Source of the DNA: Mycobacterium sp. OAS707
GTDB lineage: Bacteria > Actinomycetota > Actinomycetes > Mycobacteriales > Mycobacteriaceae
DNA: 64,000 nucleotides
Assembly (NCBI RefSeq): GCF_014873705.1
Contig: NZ_JADBDS010000001.1
Coordinates: 1,674,001-1,738,000 of the forward strand
Direction: 5' to 3'
Shown here: positions 1 to 9,276 of the stretch, one piece after another
How positions within the stretch are numbered: the first letter of the stretch is position 1
Layout: every line of letters begins with the position of its first letter
Program-made: the position numbers and the translations under genes
The notes under the pieces: model-generated
Told to the model about the DNA's origin: nothing
Databases searched by the model: none
Seen by the model: only the letters and a program-made list of their open reading frames with translations

Positions 1-392
1 AGGCGTACAAGAGCATCAACGCGCACGGCTACCCGAACCTGTTCTTCATGACGGGGCCCAACTCCGGTCCTGGCCACAACTCGCTGCTGGTCTATGTCGA
101 GGGACAGCTCGACTACGCCGTGCGTGCCATCACCACGATTCTCAATGAGAATCTGCGCTATCTCGATGTGCGCGCGGACGTGCAGCTGCGCTACAACGAC
201 CGCATTCAGAAGCGGCTGGCCAAGACGACATGGATGTCGGGCTGCAGCAGCTGGTACCTGACCGCCGACGGATTCAACGCCGCGATGTATCCCGGCTTTG
301 CCACGCAGTATCTTCGACAGATGCGGGACTTCCGGTTCGGTGACTACGAGGCGGTCGCGCACGACGCGATCGGTGCCCGCGTACAAGCATGA
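1..392 (+). CDS. flavin-containing (Baeyer-Villiger type) monooxygenase, C-terminal fragment
   Basis: The reading frame is open from the window edge and ends at a TGA at 390-392, so only about the last 130 residues are present. The stretch GPNSGPGHNS followed by VYVEGQLDY is characteristic of the C-terminal part of class B flavin monooxygenases of the 4-hydroxyacetophenone/cyclohexanone type, which use FAD, NADPH and O2 to insert oxygen next to a ketone. The FAD- and NADPH-binding motifs would lie upstream, outside the window. The stop overlaps the next ATG as ATGA, so it is probably co-transcribed with the MerR regulator. The substrate cannot be inferred. Confidence 0.82.
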   Translation, partial: AYKSINAHGYPNLFFMTGPNSGPGHNSLLVYVEGQLDYAVRAITTILNENLRYLDVRADVQLRYNDRIQKRLAKTTWMSGCSSWYLTADGFNAAMYPGFATQYLRQMRDFRFGDYEAVAHDAIGARVQA

Positions 393-1303
393 CCACCAGG
401 CCGGACGCGTCGTCGCGCAAGCCGCGGCAGCAGTCCGGTGCGATTTCCACGGTGCTGACAAACCTTCGCCGCCGGGTCCAGCGCGGCTCACGCGACGTCA
501 TCGAGACGGCGGTAGCGCAGTTGTTCGACGCCGCCGTCCACCCGCACGGGGTCGCCGCGTCGGGCGAATACCGCATCGATGACCTGGCCCGGCTGGCGGG
601 CACGACGACCCGCAACATCCGCGTGTATCGCGATCGCGGGTTGCTGCACCCTCCGCTGCGCGTCGGCAGGCTGGCCCTGTTCAACGACACGCATCTGACC
701 CGGTTGCGGCTGATCACGTCGCTGCTGGACCGCGGCTACAACATCGCCCACGTCAATGAGATGCTCAGCGCCTGGGAGCAGGGCAAGGATCTGGGCTCGG
801 TGCTCGGGCTGGAGTCGGCGATCGCGGGCACCTGGGCGGCGGAGAAGCCGCAGACGATGACGGTCGTCGACGCGCGTCGGCTGATCGACGACGACGCCGC
901 GTTCGACCGGCTGGTCGGGGCTGGGTTGATTCGGCTCGAGGATGACGACGCAATCGTGGTGCGGCCCAAGCTGATCGAGGCGTTCAACGACATCCGCGAG
1001 TACGGGGTGTCCATCGACAAGCTCATCGACATCCACGAACAGGTGCTGCCTCTGGTCGACCAGATCAGTGCGATCCTGGTGCAGGCGGGCCTCGAGCACG
1101 TGCAGGATCGGATCAAACCCGGCGTAGGACTGCCCGACGACACCGAGGTCGCCGAGTTGATCACGATGCTGGTGCGGTTCCGGACGCAGGCGGTGGCGGC
1201 GGTCACCGCGACGCTGGCGTCGTCCATCGAGTCGACGATCGAGGAACTGGTCAGCCGCATCCTCGCCGACTATGTCGCGGCGGCGCCCGACGCGGACGCG
1301 TAG
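389..1303 (+). CDS. MerR-family transcriptional regulator
   Basis: 304 residues. A MerR-type winged helix-turn-helix lies at about residues 55-125, with the typical run YRIDDLARLAGTTTRNIRVY followed by RDRGLLHPP and a second wing. A basic segment of about 50 residues precedes it, and the C-terminal 180 residues are helical and of unknown ligand specificity. No cysteine cluster of the metal-sensing kind is visible. Its start overlaps the stop of the flavin monooxygenase gene (ATGA), suggesting that it controls that oxidation pathway. MerR proteins usually bind a dyad between -35 and -10 of their target; that promoter is outside the window. Confidence 0.85.
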   Translation: MTTRPDASSRKPRQQSGAISTVLTNLRRRVQRGSRDVIETAVAQLFDAAVHPHGVAASGEYRIDDLARLAGTTTRNIRVYRDRGLLHPPLRVGRLALFNDTHLTRLRLITSLLDRGYNIAHVNEMLSAWEQGKDLGSVLGLESAIAGTWAAEKPQTMTVVDARRLIDDDAAFDRLVGAGLIRLEDDDAIVVRPKLIEAFNDIREYGVSIDKLIDIHEQVLPLVDQISAILVQAGLEHVQDRIKPGVGLPDDTEVAELITMLVRFRTQAVAAVTATLASSIESTIEELVSRILADYVAAAPDADA

Positions 1304-1394
1304 CAGCCTGGTCGAAGCACCTCCGATGATGGGGTCGGTCAGCTTAGGGCGAACGCGGCGCTGAGGTGCACAAATCCTGGTTAGCGTTGGCCAC

Positions 1395-2165
1395 ATGATC
1401 GTCACGCAGGAGGTCACCTACGACGTCGACGGTCTGACGATGGTGGCCCACTTGGCACGGCCAGACGGCAAGGGTCCCTGGCCGACAGTGCTCATCGGAC
1501 ACGATGGAATCGGTCTAGATGACTATCAACGCGGCCGCGCCGACGACCTCGCCAAGCACGGCTACCTCGCCCTCGCGATGGATTACCACGCTGGCCGGAC
1601 GTTCTTCGGCGACCCGCAAGCGATGTTGGCGCGGGTTATGCCCCTGATGGCTGACCCCACCCGCATGCACGCCATCGGCCGTGCTGCGCTCGACGTTCTA
1701 CTCGCTGTACCCGGCGCAGACCACGACCGGCTCGCAGCGCTCGGATACGGTGCCGGTGGCCGGATCGTGCTCGAACTTGCCAGCGCGAGAGTGCCATTCA
1801 AGGCAGTCGCCGTGATCCATCCGGGCCTGCCAGCCGCGCGCGCCGAAGACTGGAACAACGTGGGCGGAGCCTACTTGCTATGCACAGGCTCCGAGGACCC
1901 CCTCTGCACTCCCGATCAACTGTTCGCGTTCGCCAGTGCGCTTCAGGATGCCGGAGTTGATTGGCGCGTAAACGTTTACGGTGGAGCCAAGCATGCCTTC
2001 TGGGCCGCTCCGACGCATCCCGACGGTTCATTGACCGGTGGCACCACCCACGTCGTCGCCACCGTGCCCGGCGTCGGTCATCACGCTTTGCACGCGACAC
2101 GGGCCTGGCAGGCGGTGCTAGACCTGCTCGATGAGACAGTTGGAGCTTCGTCCGCGAGCCACTAA
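1395..2165 (+). CDS. dienelactone-hydrolase-fold protein lacking the usual nucleophile
   Basis: 256 residues with the dienelactone hydrolase alpha/beta fold: an N-terminal strand region, the ALGYGAGGRIVLELA nucleophile elbow near residue 117, an Asp in TGSEDP near residue 170 and a His in GAKHAFW near residue 198. Family members carry Cys (or Ser) in the middle of the elbow, as in GYCFGG; here the codon is GGT (Gly), read at about 1747-1749. The Asp and His positions are kept. It may therefore be a non-hydrolytic or binding protein. It is transcribed alone, convergent with guaA, and starts at an ATG just after a short promoter-like gap. Confidence 0.8.
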   Translation: MIVTQEVTYDVDGLTMVAHLARPDGKGPWPTVLIGHDGIGLDDYQRGRADDLAKHGYLALAMDYHAGRTFFGDPQAMLARVMPLMADPTRMHAIGRAALDVLLAVPGADHDRLAALGYGAGGRIVLELASARVPFKAVAVIHPGLPAARAEDWNNVGGAYLLCTGSEDPLCTPDQLFAFASALQDAGVDWRVNVYGGAKHAFWAAPTHPDGSLTGGTTHVVATVPGVGHHALHATRAWQAVLDLLDETVGASSASH

Positions 2166-2203
2166 GCACTGCACATGGGGCGGGCGACTTTCACAAAGAG
2201 AAG

Positions 2204-3763
<1,560 letters not shown>

Positions 3764-3812
3764 CGACTCAGTCTAGTTGGCTGGGCAAAACGCGCGCCGT
3801 GACGTCGACGCT

Positions 3813-4220
3813 TCAGACATGCAGCGCTGGAAACGGCCCAAAACCCAAGTTGCGCACCACAAACCACACGACCGTCAACGCGAGAACCGTCGGCGCCGAC
3901 CATCGCAGGTGCTGCCAGCTGCGCACCTGCCTGCCCACCACCCTCCCGTACGTCCACGCCGCGAATGCCCACACCAGCAGTAACACCGCCACCAGACCGA
4001 GAGCGTTGTAGTGCGCCGCGGAGGCGAAATCAAGGTGGAGCAGGGAATAGATCATCCGCAGGCTCCCGCAGCCCGGGCAATCTATGCCCAGCAGCGCCTT
4101 CGTCGGGCAGACCGGCAGGATCCCGCCGGGGATCGTCGGGTTGGCCGCCCAGATGACGGCGCACCCGCCCGCCGCCGCGGCGGCGACCGCCAACGGCGCA
4201 GCAAGCGGGTGGACGTGCAT
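3813..4220 (-). CDS. DUF2752-family membrane protein
   Basis: 135 residues from an ATG at 4218-4220 that overlaps the preceding stop as TGATG, indicating translational coupling. It has about three hydrophobic segments (near residues 8-28, 65-90 and 105-125). The family signature is a cysteine pair region, VCPTKALLGIDCPGCGSLR, between the first two segments. DUF2752 proteins are small inner-membrane proteins of unknown function. A longer in-frame reading upstream exists but runs through the neighbouring gene in another frame and is arginine-rich, so it was not used. Confidence 0.83.
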   Translation of the reverse strand: MHVHPLAAPLAVAAAAAGGCAVIWAANPTIPGGILPVCPTKALLGIDCPGCGSLRMIYSLLHLDFASAAHYNALGLVAVLLLVWAFAAWTYGRVVGRQVRSWQHLRWSAPTVLALTVVWFVVRNLGFGPFPALHV

Positions 4221-4582
4221 CACGAAACGGACATGTAGCCGGATAGCCCACCGGCGACGGCGAGGACGCCGTAGATGATGAGCCCGATGACGCCTGCCAC
4301 GGCGCCCCAGATGGCCCACTTCTTGGCGCTGTCGGCGGCGCTTTGGGCCTCGGCGTAGCGACCCTGCACCCACAGCCCCGAAACCTTGCTCGCGTAGAAG
4401 ATCGACACGACGCCCAGCGGCAGACAGCACAGCAGCGCACACAGGATGCCCCACACGAGGTTGCTGTCCGGCTGTTGCACGGGGTAGCCACCCTGCGGCG
4501 CTCCGTACGGCGGCTGTCCATAGGGCGGGGGTCCATAGGGCGGAGGTCCGGACGGCGGCGGTGGGGGCGGCTGATACGTCAT
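4220..4582 (-). CDS. CD225/dispanin-like membrane protein with proline-rich N-terminus
   Basis: 120 residues. The start is the ATG at 4580-4582, preceded by AAAAAGGA at suitable spacing; a longer frame upstream lacks support. Residues 1-40 are proline/tyrosine/glycine-rich (PPPYG-type repeats). A membrane segment follows at about 42-62 with CALLCCLPLG, then a basic cytosolic loop (VQGRYAEAQSAADSAKKWA) and a second segment at about 90-112. That arrangement matches the bacterial CD225/dispanin family, topologically like eukaryotic IFITM proteins, whose role in bacteria is unknown. Coupled to the downstream DUF2752 gene. Confidence 0.82.
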   Translation of the reverse strand: MTYQPPPPPPSGPPPYGPPPYGQPPYGAPQGGYPVQQPDSNLVWGILCALLCCLPLGVVSIFYASKVSGLWVQGRYAEAQSAADSAKKWAIWGAVAGVIGLIIYGVLAVAGGLSGYMSVS

Positions 4583-4728
4583 GTAGTAAGTCCTTTTTCT
4601 AGAACCAACTGGCGTCACGGGTTTGCGAGCGCCGCTGTGAAACCCGCTCAATATAAGGCACCGATTTGCTGTTTGCGTGGTGAATCAAGCCGCCACAGCA
4701 CCGATACGGCCTCGTCACCGCAGGCCGG

Positions 4729-5310
4729 TCACGCAGAGACGCCCTCGACGTAGTGGGTGATCATGTCCACCAGCGCGCGTCGCTCACGGCGGGTGTCCAC
4801 CGGCTCCGACACCACAAGCGTGGCCACCACGAGCCCGCGCAGCGTCGCCCAGATCAGATTGCCGATCGCCGCCGCGTGGCGCGCGTGAAGGCCTTCGCCG
4901 ATGTGCTTGCCCAACCGGGCCATCGTGGCGCCGAGCGTGGCAAGGTGCGCACTGGCCCCGGTATCCCGCATGGCGCGGGTGGCGATCAGGATCTCCAGCG
5001 CCGCCATCGACGTCGGGCTGGAGAACGCCTCCCAAGCCGCGTTGACGACGAATTCTGCTCGGTCACCGACGTTTTCGGCGGCGAGCGGCAGGCCGCGCAG
5101 CGCCGCGGTCAGTTCGGCGAAGCCCTTGTCCACGACCGCCATCAGCAGGCCGTCGCGGTCCCCGAAGTGATACTGCACGACACCCCATGTCACCCCGGCC
5201 CGCTCGGTGATGTGTTTGGCGCTGGCAGCGGCGAACCCCTCGTCGAGGATGCAGCGAATCGTCTCGTCGATCACCAGTGCGCGGGTGCGCTCGGCACGCA
5301 GTTGTGTCAC
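4729..5310 (-). CDS. TetR-family transcriptional regulator
   Basis: 193 residues starting with a GTG whose GTGA overlaps the stop of the reductase gene. The N-terminal TetR helix-turn-helix is at about residues 10-60 (ILDEGFAAASAKHITERAGVT then VVQYHFGDRDGLL). The C-terminal ligand-binding domain is of unknown specificity. It is the last gene of an SDR-reductase-TetR operon and most likely represses it in the absence of an inducer related to the substrate of those enzymes. Confidence 0.9.
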   Translation of the reverse strand: MTQLRAERTRALVIDETIRCILDEGFAAASAKHITERAGVTWGVVQYHFGDRDGLLMAVVDKGFAELTAALRGLPLAAENVGDRAEFVVNAAWEAFSSPTSMAALEILIATRAMRDTGASAHLATLGATMARLGKHIGEGLHARHAAAIGNLIWATLRGLVVATLVVSEPVDTRRERRALVDMITHYVEGVSA

Positions 5311-6374
5311 CGCATCACACCGCGGATATGCGCTGCGGGCAGATCACGGGCGGCCAGCAGTCCACTGGGTGCGGTGCACACCGGTTCGATCATGTTGACG
5401 GCGCGGGCGGCGGTGGCGATCACGCCGCCTTGGTTGTGGTCGACGCCGGCCAGCCCCACATGTGCGTTGATCTCGACGCCGGGGTCACCCGCGACGGTGA
5501 CGCGGTGCACGCCAGCGCGACCGTCAGGCGGATACGCCCAGTCCGGTCCTGCGATGTCGGTAAGCCGATTGACGTGCTCCATGGTGATGATGGGCTCCCC
5601 GGCACGCACGCCCTCGACTGCGAACCGGACGGCAGCCACTCCACCCGCTGGGACTGTCATCATCGTGCACGCGATCGGCTCTGGAGTCACCCAGGTTTCA
5701 TGACGCTCGCGAACGTCGTCGAGCTCGACGCCGAGGCACTCGGCGAGACTTTTGACCTGCCCACCCCACAGCGACCTCAGCACCCCTGGCGCGAACATGA
5801 TCGGGGTGTGATCGGGTGTCGTACCGAATCCCATACTGACGCCGGTGAATTCGGCATCGTCGTAGGTGCCGTAGTCGAAGATCTCCTGCACGGTGATCGC
5901 GGTGGCACGCGCCGCCAGACTCAGCGCGGTGTACACCAACGTATCGCCGGAGAAGCCGGGATCGATGCCGTTGATGTACAACGACGTGCCGCCCGCCTCG
6001 CATGCGAACTGCAGGGGCTCGCGTAGCCACCCGTCGGCGTACCCGGGCGCGACCAGCCAGACCATGGACGTCCCAACGACATTGGTACCCGCCACGAGGA
6101 ATCGGGAGATCTCATCGATGGCCTCGCTCGGGCGCATCTCTGCCTGTGACGTGTACACCACGCAGTCCGCACCCAGCGCGACGAGTGCGTCGATGTCGTC
6201 GGTCGCCACCACGCCACTCGGCGTCGTCAGTCCGCACAACTCCGCGGCGTCGCGGCCCACCTTCTGCGCGCCGCTGGCGTGCACGCCGACCAGTTCCAGG
6301 TCGGGGCGTTCGATGATCGTGCGCAGCGCATGGCGGCCCACGTTTCCGGTGGAGTATTGGATGACTCGTCGCAC
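5307..6374 (-). CDS. dihydrodipicolinate-reductase-like NAD(P)-dependent oxidoreductase
   Basis: 355 residues. The N-terminal Rossmann fold begins RRVIQYSTGNVGRHALR, as in the large mycobacterial group annotated as dihydrodipicolinate reductase-like or 2,4-diaminopentanoate dehydrogenase-like proteins. It is much longer than true DapB (about 245 residues) and is not expected to act in lysine synthesis. The gene lies 9 bases downstream of an SDR gene and overlaps a TetR gene, a layout typical of small catabolic operons. The actual substrate is not readable from sequence. Confidence 0.83.
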   Translation of the reverse strand: MRRVIQYSTGNVGRHALRTIIERPDLELVGVHASGAQKVGRDAAELCGLTTPSGVVATDDIDALVALGADCVVYTSQAEMRPSEAIDEISRFLVAGTNVVGTSMVWLVAPGYADGWLREPLQFACEAGGTSLYINGIDPGFSGDTLVYTALSLAARATAITVQEIFDYGTYDDAEFTGVSMGFGTTPDHTPIMFAPGVLRSLWGGQVKSLAECLGVELDDVRERHETWVTPEPIACTMMTVPAGGVAAVRFAVEGVRAGEPIITMEHVNRLTDIAGPDWAYPPDGRAGVHRVTVAGDPGVEINAHVGLAGVDHNQGGVIATAARAVNMIEPVCTAPSGLLAARDLPAAHIRGVMR

Positions 6375-6383
6375 GTGGATTCC

Positions 6384-7253
6384 CTAGAGCAGATCGGTGA
6401 TGGTTTTGAGGCCGGCCTCGTAGAGCACACCGGGCAGCATGCCGCCGTCGATCTCGATGGTGGTGCCGTTGATGAAATCGGCTGCGCCGCTGCACAAGAA
6501 CACGCAGGTGCGACCGACTTCCGCGGGCTCCCCCGCGCGTCCGAGCGGCACGCTGCGGAAATACTGCGCACCGTCGGGATCGTCCTTGGGCAATACGAAG
6601 CTGCGGAAGTTGTCGGTCATCGTCGGGCCGAGGGCCAGCGCGTTGACCCGCACGCGCGGCCCCCACTCCTCGGCCAGCGAACGGGTCAGCTGGTTGAGGC
6701 CCGCCTTGGCGGCGCCGTAGGACACCAGCGTCGGTGAACCAGCGGGATGCCCAGCGCCGCTGGAGATGTTGATGATCGACCCGGTGCCGTCCTGTTCGCG
6801 CATCTGCCGGTACACCCGAATCGCGAACCACAACGGGCTGATCAGGTTCATTTGGATCGCGAACGAGTGAAACAGCACGGTGCGCTCGAATTCGTCGTCG
6901 CTACGTGGCGCGCCCTGGATCTTCGAAACCAACGACGGCACCTCCTCGACGTGCGGGGTAGGTACCGTGCCGCCGGCGTTGTTGACCAGGATGTCGATGC
7001 GGCCGTAGGTCGCAACCACCTCGGAGACAAACTCATCGATCGCGCGGTAATCGCCTTGATCGCACGTCATTTGGGCGCAGCGCGACGACCACTCGGGTGT
7101 GATGCCCGGCAGCTCGTCGATTTTCGAGCGCGAGCAGCCGATCACGGTGGCGCCTGCACGCAGCAGTTCGTGCGCGATGCCGACGCCAACGCCCCTACTC
7201 GTGCCCGTGACGATCGCGATCTTCCCGTCGAGTGCGCCCATTCGCAGAACCAT
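6384..7253 (-). CDS. short-chain dehydrogenase/reductase (SDR)
   Basis: Classical SDR of about 289 residues. The N-terminal glycine motif TGTSRGVGVGIA binds NAD(P), NNAG follows near residue 105, and the catalytic Ser, Tyr and Lys are in INISSGAGH and VSYGAAKAG. An insertion of about 25 residues follows NNAG. The start is uncertain: ATG at 7251-7253 has a weak GAG-containing ribosome site, and the ATG at 7239-7241 (MGALDGK) fits the domain equally well. First gene of the operon with the reductase and TetR genes; transcribed divergently from the DedA gene. Confidence 0.88.
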   Translation of the reverse strand: MVLRMGALDGKIAIVTGTSRGVGVGIAHELLRAGATVIGCSRSKIDELPGITPEWSSRCAQMTCDQGDYRAIDEFVSEVVATYGRIDILVNNAGGTVPTPHVEEVPSLVSKIQGAPRSDDEFERTVLFHSFAIQMNLISPLWFAIRVYRQMREQDGTGSIINISSGAGHPAGSPTLVSYGAAKAGLNQLTRSLAEEWGPRVRVNALALGPTMTDNFRSFVLPKDDPDGAQYFRSVPLGRAGEPAEVGRTCVFLCSGAADFINGTTIEIDGGMLPGVLYEAGLKTITDLL

Positions 7254-7372
7254 AAAGCACTCAATGTTTTGTCGGAGCGTTTCTCGACTTCGCGGACAGC
7301 GCAATTCGCGCAGGGATCGCATGGCGGCGCATTAGCTGGGTTGTGCGACGTCGATGGTGCATCCTTAGCGGT

Positions 7373-8026
7373 GTGAATGTCGACGCGATCCTGCAGACGA
7401 TCCCTCCGCTGGCCATCTACCTCATCGTCGGGGCCGTCATCGGCATCGAAAGCCTTGGCATCCCGCTGCCCGGGGAGATCGTGCTCGTCAGTGCCGCCCT
7501 GCTGGCATCCCGTCATACCCTCGACATCAGCCCGGTGGCCGTCGGCGCGTCCGCCACGATCGGAGCCATCATCGGCGACACGATCGGGTACTCGATCGGT
7601 CACCGGTACGGCATGTCGCTGTTCGAACGCCTCGGCAACCGCTTCCCCAAACACTTCGGCACCGGTCACGTCGCGCTGGCCAAACAGCTGTTCCACCGCT
7701 GGGGTGTCTGGGCGGTCTTCTTCGGTCGCTTCATCGCGCTGTTGCGGATCTTGGCAGGCCCGCTCGCCGGCGCGTTGAAGATGCCCTATCCGCGTTTTCT
7801 TGCCGCCAATGCCAGCGGCGCGCTGTGCTGGGCCGGCGGCACCACCGCAGTTGTCTACTATCTCGGGCTGGCCGCCGAGAAGTGGCTGTCGAGGTTTTCG
7901 TGGATCGCGCTCGTAGTCGCGGTGCTCATCGGTATCGGCATGACGCTGTTGCTGCGCGAACGCACCGCCAAGGCGATCGCCCACCTAGAAGACAAGCACG
8001 ACTGGGAATCGCTGAAGAAGCACTAA
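7373..8026 (+). CDS. DedA-family membrane protein
   Basis: 217 residues from a GTG start ([10 protein letters not shown]). The DedA/SNARE-associated domain is clear: [14 protein letters not shown] near the N-terminus, the re-entrant [13 protein letters not shown] segment, and [28 protein letters not shown] in the middle, with four to five membrane segments. DedA proteins are implicated in recycling undecaprenyl phosphate and other lipids across the membrane. The sequence ends in a charged tail. Its last bases overlap the convergent phoU stop by 4 nt. Confidence 0.9.
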   Translation: MNVDAILQTIPPLAIYLIVGAVIGIESLGIPLPGEIVLVSAALLASRHTLDISPVAVGASATIGAIIGDTIGYSIGHRYGMSLFERLGNRFPKHFGTGHVALAKQLFHRWGVWAVFFGRFIALLRILAGPLAGALKMPYPRFLAANASGALCWAGGTTAVVYYLGLAAEKWLSRFSWIALVVAVLIGIGMTLLLRERTAKAIAHLEDKHDWESLKKH

Positions 8027-8682
8027 GCCATCTGTTTGTGGTCGGGCAACCCGCCCGTCGCCTCGAACACCACCCGCTTGCCGATCTCGACGGCATGGTC
8101 GGCGAAGCGTTCGTAGAACCGGCCGAGCAGCGCGACGTCGACCGCCGAACACACCCCGTCCTGCCACTTGTGATCGATCAGCAGCGTGAACAGGTGGCGG
8201 TGTTCGGCGTCGACGGCGTCGTCCTCGGCGCGCAGTTGTACGGCCTTTTCGGGGTCGCGCGAAATCAGCACCTCTCGGGCCATCCGCGCCAATTTCACTG
8301 CCCTGTAACCCATCTCGGAGAAACTGGCGCGCACATCATCGGGCAGCGCGCATTCCGGATGCCGCAGCCGGGAGATTCTGGCGACGTGCACCGCCAGCGC
8401 GCCCATCCGCTCGACGTCGGCGCCGATGTGGAGCGAACCCACAATCGTCCGCAAGTCACCCGCGACCGGTTGCTGCGTCGCGAGCAGTTTGATCGCGCTT
8501 GCCTCGGCCTTTCTGCTCATCGCGACGATGTGCTCATGGTCGGCGATGACCTGCTCGGCCACCGATAGGTCGGCGCCCAGTAGCGCTTCGGTGGCGCGTT
8601 CCATCGCGTCGGCGGCCAGCCCGCACATGTCGCCAACTTGCGCGGACAGTGCGGAAAGCTCCTCGTGAAAGGTTGTCCGCAT
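8023..8682 (-). CDS. phoU: PhoU-family phosphate signalling regulator
   Basis: 219 residues from the ATG at 8680-8682, chosen because GGAGG lies about 8 bases upstream; the longer frame has no such site. PhoU proteins are two three-helix bundles that bind metals and pass phosphate-transport status to the SenX3/PhoR-type kinase. Both bundles are visible, with acidic motifs such as GADVERMG near residue 85 and [17 protein letters not shown] near residue 195. It resembles mycobacterial PhoY proteins in length. No pst transport genes are adjacent. Confidence 0.92.
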   Translation of the reverse strand: MRTTFHEELSALSAQVGDMCGLAADAMERATEALLGADLSVAEQVIADHEHIVAMSRKAEASAIKLLATQQPVAGDLRTIVGSLHIGADVERMGALAVHVARISRLRHPECALPDDVRASFSEMGYRAVKLARMAREVLISRDPEKAVQLRAEDDAVDAEHRHLFTLLIDHKWQDGVCSAVDVALLGRFYERFADHAVEIGKRVVFEATGGLPDHKQMA

Positions 8683-8752
8683 GGTCTGACCTCCGGTCTC
8701 AGGGTACTCGCGTAGCAAGTACCCAAGCCGGAGCGACGCAAACCGGTGCGGA

Positions 8753-9202
8753 TCAGTGGCCTTGCTGGGTGCCGAACTGGTTGCGGTTGTCGGTGTGTCC
8801 AAATTGGTCGCGTTGCTGCCATGTCGGCGTCGCAGTGACTGTCTGAGTCTCCGTCGCCACCGACGTCTGGACGGTGGTTTGCACTGTCGTCTGCACGTCG
8901 GTTTCGGTATTCGTCACCGTGTTGGGAGCGACTGTGACGGTGTCGGTTTCGGAAGCTTGGGCTGCACCACCACCTGACCCGCCCGACGAGTCGTGCTTTT
9001 CATGGTGGCCGCCACCTGACGCCGCGGCCGAAGTCGCCGTGGTCGTTGTTGTCGTGGTAGTCGCGGTCGGCGCGGGTGTCGCGCTCGTGCTGCACGCCAC
9101 CGAGAGCACCCCGGCCGCGACGGCGGTGATGCCGACGCTCAGGGATGCGCGCTTGCGGATATGGGCAGTGATCAACGACAACGGGCTCTCGCTTCCTCGC
9201 AA
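8753..9202 (-). CDS. threonine-rich putative lipoprotein
   Basis: About 149 residues if read from the TTG at 9200-9202. A hydrophobic leader ends in the lipobox LSVAC, so lipidation is predicted at about Cys37. The mature part is almost entirely Thr/Ala/Gly/Ser with a poly-Thr run, a [17 protein letters not shown] segment and repeated TVQTTVQT units, consistent with an unfolded surface-exposed stalk. The start is uncertain: no ATG lies in frame before the signal sequence, and a second TTG follows an AGGAAG. Function unknown. Confidence 0.65.
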   Translation of the reverse strand: MRGSESPLSLITAHIRKRASLSVGITAVAAGVLSVACSTSATPAPTATTTTTTTTATSAAASGGGHHEKHDSSGGSGGGAAQASETDTVTVAPNTVTNTETDVQTTVQTTVQTSVATETQTVTATPTWQQRDQFGHTDNRNQFGTQQGH

Positions 9203-9276
9203 AGTTACGATCGGACAGCGAGATTCATACCTGCCGGCCAGTGACAGGCACCAGAACCGTTACGTAGAGCTGCCTG

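Noticed and set aside
488..1417. 309-codon open frame antisense to the MerR gene
   Set aside because: Its composition is Arg/Asp/Gln-rich and it mirrors the MerR codons, a common artefact of high-GC coding DNA.
4221..4454. Upstream extension of the DUF2752 frame
   Set aside because: Arginine-rich, overlaps the CD225 gene in another frame; the TGATG start is better supported.
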